Shown here piece after piece: positions 16,563-24,487 of a DNA stretch of 64,000 nt (the first letter of the stretch is position 1; every line of letters begins with the position of its first letter). The translations under genes and the position numbers were made by a program. The stretch is from assembly GCF_002368415.1 (NCBI RefSeq), contig NZ_AP018290.1, positions 1 through 64,000 on the forward strand, in the 5' to 3' direction. The notes below the pieces were generated by a model that was given only the letters and a program-made list of their open reading frames with translations, made no database searches and was not told the DNA's origin. Origin of the DNA: Calothrix sp. NIES-4105. Lineage in GTDB: Bacteria > Cyanobacteriota > Cyanobacteriia > Cyanobacteriales > Nostocaceae.

Positions 16563-16901
16563 TTATGCGGTAATAATTATGCAGGCGCCTAAAGCTTCCC
16601 ATGTTAGAGGGCCAACTATTCCATCTACGGGGAATGAGGGGTCTTCACTTCTGCTTTGAAAGTCTTTAACTGCATCCTCTGTTTTCTTACCGAAGAAACC
16701 ATCAGCTTTTAATGAAGTAAAACCATAATGTTGTAAGCGTTTTTGTAAGACTTTTACAGCTTCCAAGGATGTTTTTTGGTGGTCATCACGACGTAAAACT
16801 GGCATTCTGTGGCAGGGGGTTAATTGTTCTTTATCTAGTGTCTGCATGTCTGTAACTCCTAAAGGTTTTGTGGTTGAATTTACTGATGGTTTTAGATTCA
16901 T
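16563..16901 (-). CDS. Peptidoglycan-binding (PGBD1) domain protein
   Basis: Residues about 45-108 of this 112-residue protein form a PG_binding_1 domain: VKVLQKRLQHYGF, DGFFGKKTEDAVKDFQSRS, then VDGIVGPLTWEALG. The N-terminal 40 residues are polar, with no signal peptide (MNLKPSVNSTTKPLGV), so export is unclear. Such domains anchor proteins to the cell wall; here there is no catalytic domain. The gene ends at the strong terminator 16461-16499 and is preceded by a separate terminator (17054-17078), so it is monocistronic. Confidence 0.85.
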   Translation of the reverse strand: MNLKPSVNSTTKPLGVTDMQTLDKEQLTPCHRMPVLRRDDHQKTSLEAVKVLQKRLQHYGFTSLKADGFFGKKTEDAVKDFQSRSEDPSFPVDGIVGPLTWEALGACIIITA

Positions 16902-17053
16902 GTGTGTTTTGTATGATTCCAGATTTTTATGAATATTTGCTGTAAATGCTGACGGTGCAAGGGTTTTGTGATGGAGCGGCGCCGCAAAATGATGTTAAGA
17001 GTGTTGATCTTCAGTACCATTGTACGCGCATTGTAGAGACTATAAACAAAAAA

Positions 17054-17078
17054 CCCAGCCTCTACTTGAGAGACTGGG
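17054..17078 (-). terminator. Intrinsic terminator downstream of hsp20
   Basis: On the minus strand, CCCAGTCTCT pairs with AGAGGCTGGG (one G.T pair) and is followed by TTTTTTG. It begins 41 bases after the stop of the Hsp20 gene and fits a rho-independent terminator for that transcript. Confidence 0.8.
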
Positions 17079-17118
17079 CGCCATATCATGTCATGTTTTA
17101 ACCAATTGCAATAAATAA

Positions 17119-17547
17119 TTACGCAGAGACTTCGCCAAGGTTAACTTTGACTACCTTGTTTTTTTCAGCTTCGCTCTTAGGTAATGTCAAGTTTAAAATA
17201 CCGTCTTTATATTCTGCAGTTACGGCAGTGTTTTGGACGCGCGCGCGTAGGGGAATTACACGTTGGAACTTGCCGTAATAAAATTCGCTTCTAGTTCTAC
17301 CGTTTTCTTCGGTCTTAGTTTCTGTCTTACGTTCAGCTACGACCTTAACAGCGTTTTCGGTAACTTCAATATCTACATCTTTGGCATCAACACCAGGAAG
17401 TTCTAATTTGAGATGTACTGCTTCGTCAGTTTCATGTAGTTCAGCAGCGGGAGTTCTAAATGTTGGCGCCGAGACTTCTTGAAACAATGAATCTAACTGG
17501 CGAGTAATTGCGTTCATGTCATTCCAAGGGTTATAACGTACTAACAT
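17119..17547 (-). CDS. hspA: Small heat-shock protein Hsp20 (alpha-crystallin family)
   Basis: At 142 residues this is the usual size for class A small heat-shock proteins. The N-terminal arm (LVRYNPWNDMNAITRQLDSL) is followed by an alpha-crystallin domain at about residues 36-130, with LELPGVDAKDVDIEVTENAV, FYYGKFQRVIPL, and the A-x-x-x-x-G-x-L motif in AEYKDGILNLTLPK. It binds unfolding proteins as an ATP-independent holdase in the cytoplasm. A strong AGGAG lies about 10 bases upstream of the ATG (AAAAGGAGCGAAAC). A terminator follows at 17054-17078. It sits as cargo inside the dispersed type I restriction locus. I use the symbol hspA because it is usual for cyanobacterial Hsp20. Confidence 0.95.
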   Translation of the reverse strand: MLVRYNPWNDMNAITRQLDSLFQEVSAPTFRTPAAELHETDEAVHLKLELPGVDAKDVDIEVTENAVKVVAERKTETKTEENGRTRSEFYYGKFQRVIPLRARVQNTAVTAEYKDGILNLTLPKSEAEKNKVVKVNLGEVSA

Positions 17548-17748
17548 TTTGTTTCGCTCCTTTTCAAGTAGGTATCGATTAATTTGTTCTGTATATCGTA
17601 CAGGATGTCCTTATAGTAATAAACCTTGAAATGCTTGCAAATACGGCTTATATCACTTTTAGAGCTATGAAAACCGAACGTTTTTAATGGGTTATTTAGA
17701 AGTAGTGTTAATACGAATTATTTTAGTACGGTAAACCTAACCCCCTAA

Positions 17749-17815
17749 CCCCCTTCCCTTCAAGGGAAGGGGGAATAAAAATACTCCCCTCTCCTACAAG
17801 GAGAGGGGTTGGGGG
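17749..17815. repeat. Dispersed CCCC/GGGG hairpin repeat
   Basis: CCCCCTTCCCTT (17749-17760) is a near-perfect complement of AAGGGAAGGGGG (17762-17773). A second hairpin, CCCCTCTCCT with AGGAGAGGGG, follows at 17786-17808. The unit resembles the arms of the 11525-11765 palindrome and belongs to the interspersed repeats common between Nostocales genes. It may also act as a weak terminator between the PIN module and hsp20. Confidence 0.7.
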
Positions 17816-17860
17816 AGAGGTTCTTAATAATATTGATATTTTTATAAACGCCTTCTTAAA

Positions 17861-18100
17861 TTACGCCAATTTATCATAATCTTCTGGTTCAACATCAGGA
17901 ACTTTGCTTAACACTTGTTTGAATTTATCCAAACTACCGCGCGCTTTCCTAGCTTCGATATAGTCTTTACTTGTCCACGCTGACACCTGTGCTGATAATG
18001 CGATAGCAACAAGTTGGTCGATAGGTACATTCTCTTTGATAGCTTTTGCTTCTATTTGTTTATATAGAGAATCTGGTATTTGTACGTTTAAATTAGTCAC
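17861..18100 (-). CDS. Antitoxin-like protein of a PIN toxin pair
   Basis: The 79-residue product (GTG start) opens with TNLNVQIPDSLYKQIEAKAI, a ribbon-helix-helix-like pattern. A helix (VPIDQLVAIALSAQVSAWTS) and an acidic tail (KVPDVEPEDYDKLA) follow. It overlaps the end of the upstream PIN gene by 4 bases (GTGA), the typical coupling of a type II toxin-antitoxin pair in toxin-first order. The partner is frameshifted, so this antitoxin may now have no active toxin. Confidence 0.8.
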   Translation of the reverse strand: MTNLNVQIPDSLYKQIEAKAIKENVPIDQLVAIALSAQVSAWTSKDYIEARKARGSLDKFKQVLSKVPDVEPEDYDKLA

Positions 18101-18529
18101 GGTATTTCTCCTACTTGTTGTAAAAATTCATTCGGGGTTACAACTTTGATGCCAAATAGAGAAGCTGCAGTTAAATCTTTTTGATTATAAGTGATAATAA
18201 AATCAGCTTGGCATTCAACCGCCAAATCTATCAGAAAATCATCATCTGGGTCGCGTTCTTGTTGGGCGCCATAGGTAAAAAATATCACATAAGTTAGCCA
18301 GAGAGCAGATTCCATCTATAAAATCATCAATTTCCTCAAAGGTTAAGGTTAATTGGTCTTTTTCTCGTTTAAGTATTTCTTCATACTCAAGAACCAGAGT
18401 GGTAGATACATTTACTTGCCAACGTTCGTCCTCAAGTACTGTTAATAGTTTATAAGAGGCGCCGCGTTTAGAGCGCAGACCAGAAAGTAACACGTTAGTA
18501 TCTATTACAATTTGTATTGGTCTGTTCAT
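18097..18529 (-). pseudogene. PIN-domain toxin, frameshifted at a GGCGCC site
   Basis: The 5' frame reads QIVIDTNVLLSGLRSKRGAS, with the first PIN aspartate in IDTN, and continues to IFYLWRP. The 3' frame continues as QQERDPDDDFLIDLAVECQA then DFIITYNQKDL, with the acidic active-site cluster in DPDDD and the second-half motif. The switch falls at the GGCGCC palindrome at about 18265-18270. The intact protein would be about 140 residues and would cleave RNA. The gene starts 10 bases after hsdM ends, so it is part of the hsdM transcript, and overlaps the antitoxin by 4 bases. The shift probably inactivates it unless it is an assembly error. Confidence 0.85.
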
Positions 18530-18539
18530 TGTTACATCT

Positions 18540-19997
18540 TCATTCTAATAACGCTTCCGTTTCCGCTTCGGTTTCTGGATCTCCTTCCAATAGCAGCATT
18601 AAAGCTTCCATCTCATCCATCGCAGTTTGCAGCTTAGTCATAATTTCAGCAGCAATAATTTCCGGTTCCGGTAAGTTATCCCCTGACTGTAAACTTTCAT
18701 CCCGTAACCAGGTAATATCTATATTTTCCCCACGTTTGGATATTTCCTCTCTGGTAAAACGGCGCCATCTTCCACTTTCACCTTCATCGACCCGCGCGCT
18801 GTTACCATTTGGATCATCACCATATGCTAATTCAAACGGTTTAAAATGCTCTTTATTTAAAGGTGTGCGTTTACCAAATGCTGGCATGTTGGTACGCATA
18901 TCATAAAACCATACTGCCTTTGTATTACCCTTATCACTGGCGCCACGTTGGAAGAATAGCACATTTGTTTTCACACCTTGGGCGTAGAATATCCCTGTAG
19001 GTAATCTCAATATAGTGTGTAGGTTGCATTTATCCATTAAATCAGCGCGGATGTTACGACCTTGCCCATCTTCAAATAATACGTTATCAGGTAATACAAC
19101 TGCCGCGCGTCCTCCAGGTTTCAACCCTCTATATATATGTTGTAGGAACGCTAACTGTTTGTTACTGGTAGGAAAAGTAAAGTCCTCGCGCGTTGGTAGT
19201 CCACCACCCTTTTTAGTACCAAATGGGGGGTTAGTTAGAATTACATCAGCTTTGGGTAAACCTTGCCCGTCACTAGATAATGTATCACCCAAAGAAACTT
19301 CGCTTTCAATGCCATGTAATAACATGTTCATCAGTAACAACCGATGAGCGTCCTGTACTAATTCAATACCGTAGAATGCTTGATAGCGTTGGAAGGATTG
19401 TTCCGCTTCCGTAAGGTCAAATAAGTCGTCAGTGTGTCTTTTTATATATCTATCACTCGCAATTAGGAACCCGCCTGTTCCTGCCGCCGGGTCCTGAGTC
19501 AGTTCTCCTGCCTGGGGTTTGATTAATTCCACCATGCAATCAATTAAAGGACGAGGTGTAAAATATTGACCGGCGCCGGACTTTTTCTCAGATGCGTTAC
19601 GTTCTAATAAATCTTCGTATAAATCACCTAACCCTTCTTCTTTAGCTGAGTACCAGTCCAACTCGTCAATACTCGTTACCAACTTTTTGAGTATACGCGG
19701 TTGTTTAAGCGCAGTTTGGGAATTAACGAATATGTTTTGTACACGTTGTGAACCATTAGTCCCAAGTTCTAAAAGCAGCGCGCGGTAAAAGTTGAGTTGC
19801 TCAATACCATCCTTAGATACCAAGTCACTCCAGCGGTATCCTTGGGGAAGCTGTGTGTCGGTGTTTGTCTCCTGTGCCATTTTGAGAAACAGCAGGTAAG
19901 TTAACTCTGTAACGTACTGTAGGTAAGTAATACCGTCGTCGCGGAGGACGTGGCAAAGGTTCCAGAGCTTTTGTCCGATGTCGTTAGTCGCGTTCAA
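18540..19997 (-). CDS. hsdM: Type I restriction-modification DNA methyltransferase HsdM
   Basis: This 485-residue adenine-N6 methyltransferase has an N-terminal helical domain (residues 1-135), the GQYFTPRPLIDCMVELI entry, motif I DPAAGTGGF (169-177) and motif IV NPPF (256-259), followed by the usual target-recognition support region. With HsdS it forms the modification complex that protects host DNA. hsdS lies 2.7 kb downstream. Cargo genes (PIN pair, hsp20, PGBD protein, antitoxin-like gene) separate them, an unusual dispersion. The start appears to be TTG at 19997, with no strong ribosome site. The PIN toxin gene follows after 10 bases. Confidence 0.95.
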   Translation of the reverse strand: MNATNDIGQKLWNLCHVLRDDGITYLQYVTELTYLLFLKMAQETNTDTQLPQGYRWSDLVSKDGIEQLNFYRALLLELGTNGSQRVQNIFVNSQTALKQPRILKKLVTSIDELDWYSAKEEGLGDLYEDLLERNASEKKSGAGQYFTPRPLIDCMVELIKPQAGELTQDPAAGTGGFLIASDRYIKRHTDDLFDLTEAEQSFQRYQAFYGIELVQDAHRLLLMNMLLHGIESEVSLGDTLSSDGQGLPKADVILTNPPFGTKKGGGLPTREDFTFPTSNKQLAFLQHIYRGLKPGGRAAVVLPDNVLFEDGQGRNIRADLMDKCNLHTILRLPTGIFYAQGVKTNVLFFQRGASDKGNTKAVWFYDMRTNMPAFGKRTPLNKEHFKPFELAYGDDPNGNSARVDEGESGRWRRFTREEISKRGENIDITWLRDESLQSGDNLPEPEIIAAEIMTKLQTAMDEMEALMLLLEGDPETEAETEALLE

Positions 19998-20069
19998 GGA
20001 GCTTTATATATATAGATATCAAAGTCACTATTGTTGCATATTGTGTCACTAATTGCACAAGCTTAAGAT

Positions 20070-20228
20070 TGTTGACACAAGTTTAAGAATAATCGCGCGC
20101 ATCAATACTGTGCAAGTTTCTTCAGCTTTGTATTCTTAAATACTACATTTATGTAGTATAATGGTTCTACAATAAATACTAGTTAAGTAGTGGAAACACT
20201 TTTAGTCGTTTAGCATTAGGAGATATAA
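20070..20228 (+). promoter_or_regulatory. Promoter with palindromic operator upstream of the HEPN-like gene
   Basis: TACTACAT-TT-ATGTAGTA (20141-20158) is a perfect palindrome that overlaps the -10 box TATAAT (20157-20162). Such a site would let a repressor block the promoter. Upstream, ACAAGCTTAAGA and ACAAGTTTAAGA form a direct repeat about 24 bases apart, next to a TTGACA (about 20074-20079). AGGAGAT at about 20217-20223 is a good ribosome site for the ATG at 20233. Confidence 0.75.
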
Positions 20229-20232
20229 CGAC

Positions 20233-21084
20233 ATGATTGAACAATTATTACTGACCAAGCGGTTTTTTCAAGAAGGAGAAAAATTATCTTTGGAGAATAG
20301 CTCTTACTCTGCTGGTCTTGCAATATCTCTTTTTCAAGATTCTATTGAAAGTGTAATTTGGTTAGCTACTAAAGAATTAGGTCTTGATGTAAAAGAGAAT
20401 GAATCTTTCACACAGCTTTTAAGTAAAGTTCATCAGGAGTTAGAGAACAAATCTATAAAAATTCCACTCAAGGCTAAAATTCAAGAGTTGAATAAAGCAA
20501 GAGTAAGCTTTAAACACTACGGTATTTTACCAGATATATCAGAAGCTAATAAATTTCGTGGTTATGCCGAAAGTTATTTAAGGACAATATTTGAATTGTA
20601 CTTTCAGAAAGATTTTGATGATATATCAATGTCCGATTTAATTGAATCTGATGAAATTAGACTGTTAATTAAGCAAGCAGAGAAAGATTTAAGTAGTAAA
20701 GACTATAAATCTTGTGTTTCTGGAATTGCTAGAGCTAAGGCAATACTATTCTATAAAATTAAACTTTTGATTCCTGAAGTTGATAAAAATTTGGTCAATG
20801 TAGCTACTCTTTTTGATAGGCAGATTAGTTCTCAGGTTAGAGAAGTTTTTAGATATATATCTAAATATATGGAAATGCTAAGAGAAAACAGCATAATTAA
20901 TCTTTGTGGTGTATCCGCCAAAGATTACAATTATTTTCAAAATATATTACCTTATGCAGTTGTTCTTGGTGATGGTAATTGCCAAGTTAATCATAAGTTC
21001 AACAACAATTACACAGAACAAGATGCTAAATTTTTGTTGAAATTCATTACTGAGCTAGCATTAAAAATTCAGAATATCACTTAA
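20233..21084 (+). CDS. HEPN-like protein, candidate RNase or abortive-infection factor
   Basis: The 283-residue, almost all-helical protein carries an R-x4-H motif (R90 to H95 in KARVSFKHYG), the arrangement of HEPN ribonucleases. The N-terminal helices (SAGLAISLFQDSIESVIWLA) resemble those of HEPN/DUF4145-type proteins. The C-terminal half is helical and unrecognised. It is the only plus-strand gene between hsdM and hsdR, with its own promoter under a palindrome. It is distinctly AT-rich and contains no GGCGCC, suggesting recent acquisition with the opposing gene. It ends 26 bases from the convergent stop of the HsdR-like hybrid. The HEPN assignment is by motif and context only. Confidence 0.6.
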   Translation: MIEQLLLTKRFFQEGEKLSLENSSYSAGLAISLFQDSIESVIWLATKELGLDVKENESFTQLLSKVHQELENKSIKIPLKAKIQELNKARVSFKHYGILPDISEANKFRGYAESYLRTIFELYFQKDFDDISMSDLIESDEIRLLIKQAEKDLSSKDYKSCVSGIARAKAILFYKIKLLIPEVDKNLVNVATLFDRQISSQVREVFRYISKYMEMLRENSIINLCGVSAKDYNYFQNILPYAVVLGDGNCQVNHKFNNNYTEQDAKFLLKFITELALKIQNIT

Positions 21085-21109
21085 TGAAGGCAAATTGATA
21101 AATTGTGGA

Positions 21110-24100
21110 TTACCTGACATCTTTCCACAATTCCTCATTTATCTGTATCAATATATTCTCCAACTCTCCATTAAACGTTTTATTCAACCTTTGGAAACCA
21201 CCACCTTGAGCTTTAAACTCTCCTTGGTCAAGTGCTTCCCTATCAACAATAGTTTCTAGCTTTAATTGTTTCCCTATCCGCTCCAACCATTTGCGTTGAG
21301 GTGGCGCCCAACTTTGCATTTCCATAATCTTTCTCATCGCTTTATCCACTCGTTCAATATGAGATACTAAAGTACTTCCCGTAACAGCCCACCGGATGAA
21401 ATCAATAATTGACGCAGCAACATATTCGTTATTTGTCTCTTCCCATGCGGCTTGTAAACTTTTTTCTTGATACCCAACTGAATCTAGCATTGATTTTAGT
21501 TGGACAAGTTGTGATTTTGTTAATCTGCTTGGTTGCTGAATAACCAATTGTAACGCTTGGATATTATCGTTATTTTTCAGCAAGAAACTGCGGAATTTAT
21601 CTAAGTATCCTTGAGATTCTTCTACATTGCTAACATCTAAATTTATAGATGGGTCTAAAGTTTTTATTGCATCGGTTCGACTACGTAACCATTCATCTGC
21701 TTGAAAATAATTGCTACTAGTTAAATTCGTGATTATTTCCTCAAAAGAAATTTGCATTATTCTCTCAATATCCTCTCTATTGCTATCATTTAAAACACGC
21801 TGTTTATTTTGTAATTTTGCAACAAGTTGGTTCAGTAGTTCTTTACTATTTTTTTCATCAGTCGTTGTCTCTAACTTTGCTAATATTTGAGCAAAAGAAA
21901 TATTAGGATTTACTCCAACTGGTTTTATATCCCATAATTCAATAGAGTCGAAAAGATTTACACAGTCATAAACCCTCAAGACCTTTTTATTAATCTCGTC
22001 ACAACGATGAGTAGCACGACCCAAAATTTGTTCCAAAGTAACTATTGAATTGAATTGACCTAAAAATACTAGGTTGCAAATAGCAGGAATATCAATACCA
22101 TCTGCTAAAAATTCATTGGATATAGCTATCTTCATGTTGGCATCATCTTGAAATTGATTAACCAACTGTTGAATATTATCAGCAGAATTAGTAAAATTTA
22201 TAATTGTTATATCGTGTATACTATACTGTTCTGTTAAAGAAACTTTAAGTTGTTGTGATACAATGTCAGCTTGTATTTCTGATTCACAAAAAATCAATGT
22301 TTTTTCTATAAGTTGTGGGTTGATATATTTAGATAACTCTTTACATATTAAGCGAATATATTCCTCATTGATAAAATTTTTATTTAATTCTTTTAGCTGT
22401 AATTTATCGGGTACTCCCTCCATAGGAACAGGTATAAATTCGCAATCAACCAACCATCCATTTATTACAGCTTGACGATAACTATAAGTGTAGATAGGTT
22501 GCCCAAATATTTCAATTAACTCTGATGTCCCTTTAGTTGTTGAGTATATTTTGATATTGTTACATTTACTTAGTAATTTAACCAAATTTTCATAATTAAT
22601 ATTATAGCAATCATCCATAAAAATACAATCATATTGAGCCAAAATTGATTGTTTTGTTTTATTATCCGTTGAATCATAGAAATTTTGAAAAGCTTGTGCA
22701 GTAATGATATTTATTTGAGCAGATGAATTATTCAAATTATTCGTAATTTCTTCAACCTCAAAAATTTCTGCAAAGCTTTTAAAATTTTCAATATCAGTAT
22801 TGTTAAGTTTATGTAATACTTGATTAACGAACATTTGTCCACTTAATATATATATAATCTTACGAAATTTATAAATTTTTATCAGTCGATAAATTAAAAT
22901 AATAAAAGTATTTGTTCTACCTGTACCTGGCGCCATAGAAATTAAAGTCTGTTTTCGCCCATTTAAATATGACTTCTCGAACTTCATAATTGCTTCAATT
23001 TGGTAAGATCGCAGTTTTAAATCATAATCAAATGGTTCTGGTTTTACTTTTTTACGGTAAGCAAATGCCCTTCCTTTTAAACCAGGTATTGGTTCAATAA
23101 GATTTCTATTAACTAATCTTTTAATAATTTGTTCGATTTCATTATCATAAGTTACATGACAAATTTCCCTTGCAGTAGATTTTTGAATTGATATATTGTT
23201 TTCTAGATGATTTAATATAATCTCTTCTGGAGAAGCTAAAGGCTCATGGTAAAGATACACTATGAATTTATTATCGAACTCTTTCATAATTGGGTCTTTA
23301 AGCCTTAACTTCCGCATGGCTTGAAATGCTGTCCTTAAACCTTCACCAATATCTTTATTAGGGGGATTAGGAAATTTATTAATCAATCTTACAAGATTAC
23401 CATTTCTCGACCATGTTTCTTGTAAAATATTATTGATAGTAACGTGTCCTGGTAACTTACCTGGGCTTTCAACTTCAATACGATTATCAAAAATCCTAAT
23501 ATGCACATCATTAGGAATATTATAATCTCTATGAAGCACAGCATTAGTTATAATTTCATGCAAAGCATCAAATGGATAGGAAATTTTTTCTAAACCTGCA
23601 TCACCCAATTTGGAGATACTTTCTACAATTTTTACTGTCTCTGTCACAGATGATTTTATCTGCTTGTATATCCAGCCGTCAATAGTCTTTATACTTTCAT
23701 CTAAAGTTTCTCTACTACCTTCTTCATTGTTAGTTTTATATCTGTATATTTTTATGCCGCAACGCTTAATAATGCTTTGAGGTTCTTCGGCAAACAATAA
23801 AGCTCCACATACTGTTAGCTTATTATTACGTATTAAACGCTGTTTTCTTAAGTAATCTATAGGGTTAGTTTCTGGCGTAACTTCATTTATAAAATTGGTT
23901 AAAGGCGTTGAATTTACAATTTCATCTACATCAATTGGAGCAGTTTCATCTTCAAAAGACTCTAAACCCTTACTTCTTTTAATATTAGTTAATGCCTCTT
24001 CGGATTCCACAGGTAAATTTTGGGCGCCTCGTCTAATATAATATTTACCATCAGAAGCTTTTTTTATATGACGAGTTTTGCTAATTTCAACGTATAAAAC

Positions 24101-24421
24101 CAATGAAGAGTTAAAACTACACGAATAAAACTTATAAGAGAATTCATCACCTAAAGGAAATAATTCTTCAAATGCTTGAAGATGTCCATTAGCAGCTTCC
24201 TGATTTTCAAATCCTTCCCAATAACGTGTTTTTGTTTTCTTGTCCTCACGAATTCCAATATACAATTCTCCTCCATCACTGTTTGCAAATGCCGATATAC
24301 TTTTTGTTAATTTACCTGGCTTTATATCTTTTGATTTGATGTCAAGAAAGTGGGATTCGTCCGTGGAAGATATAATTTTTGAATATTGTTTAGCAGAAAA
24401 TTTTTCAACTTTTATAGACAT
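21110..24421 (-). CDS. AlbA_2-HATPase_c_4-helicase hybrid: HsdR-like protein without nuclease
   Basis: I start at ATG 24421 (MSIKVEKFSA); a frame to 24484 adds an unlikely leader. Residues about 20-130 are an AlbA_2 (Schlafen-like) domain (SHFLDIKSKDI, SAFANSDGGELYIGI). About 265-380 match HATPase_c_4 (HEIITNAVLHRDYN). A type I helicase domain follows, but its motifs are altered: Walker A PGTGRT has Arg in place of Lys, motif II is DDCY rather than DECH, and motif III is STTKG rather than TATPA. Motif VI is close to normal (ILGRATHRCDE). The last 120 residues nearly match the neighbouring HsdR C-terminus (QRKWLERIGKQLKLETIVDR). The PD-(D/E)XK nuclease is absent. It lies just after hsdR1 on the same strand. 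I infer an ATPase-dead protein able to dock on HsdM/HsdS. Confidence 0.85.
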   Translation of the reverse strand: MSIKVEKFSAKQYSKIISSTDESHFLDIKSKDIKPGKLTKSISAFANSDGGELYIGIREDKKTKTRYWEGFENQEAANGHLQAFEELFPLGDEFSYKFYSCSFNSSLVLYVEISKTRHIKKASDGKYYIRRGAQNLPVESEEALTNIKRSKGLESFEDETAPIDVDEIVNSTPLTNFINEVTPETNPIDYLRKQRLIRNNKLTVCGALLFAEEPQSIIKRCGIKIYRYKTNNEEGSRETLDESIKTIDGWIYKQIKSSVTETVKIVESISKLGDAGLEKISYPFDALHEIITNAVLHRDYNIPNDVHIRIFDNRIEVESPGKLPGHVTINNILQETWSRNGNLVRLINKFPNPPNKDIGEGLRTAFQAMRKLRLKDPIMKEFDNKFIVYLYHEPLASPEEIILNHLENNISIQKSTAREICHVTYDNEIEQIIKRLVNRNLIEPIPGLKGRAFAYRKKVKPEPFDYDLKLRSYQIEAIMKFEKSYLNGRKQTLISMAPGTGRTNTFIILIYRLIKIYKFRKIIYILSGQMFVNQVLHKLNNTDIENFKSFAEIFEVEEITNNLNNSSAQINIITAQAFQNFYDSTDNKTKQSILAQYDCIFMDDCYNINYENLVKLLSKCNNIKIYSTTKGTSELIEIFGQPIYTYSYRQAVINGWLVDCEFIPVPMEGVPDKLQLKELNKNFINEEYIRLICKELSKYINPQLIEKTLIFCESEIQADIVSQQLKVSLTEQYSIHDITIINFTNSADNIQQLVNQFQDDANMKIAISNEFLADGIDIPAICNLVFLGQFNSIVTLEQILGRATHRCDEINKKVLRVYDCVNLFDSIELWDIKPVGVNPNISFAQILAKLETTTDEKNSKELLNQLVAKLQNKQRVLNDSNREDIERIMQISFEEIITNLTSSNYFQADEWLRSRTDAIKTLDPSINLDVSNVEESQGYLDKFRSFLLKNNDNIQALQLVIQQPSRLTKSQLVQLKSMLDSVGYQEKSLQAAWEETNNEYVAASIIDFIRWAVTGSTLVSHIERVDKAMRKIMEMQSWAPPQRKWLERIGKQLKLETIVDREALDQGEFKAQGGGFQRLNKTFNGELENILIQINEELWKDVR

Positions 24422-24487
24422 AAATTTATTAATACAAAGGTACGTAAAAATATGGATTAAATCATAACTTTTTGCAGTTAGCACGTA

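Noticed and set aside
16898-17089. Minus-strand 63-codon frame upstream of the PGBD gene
   Set aside because: Covers the terminator of hsp20 and has low-information basic sequence.
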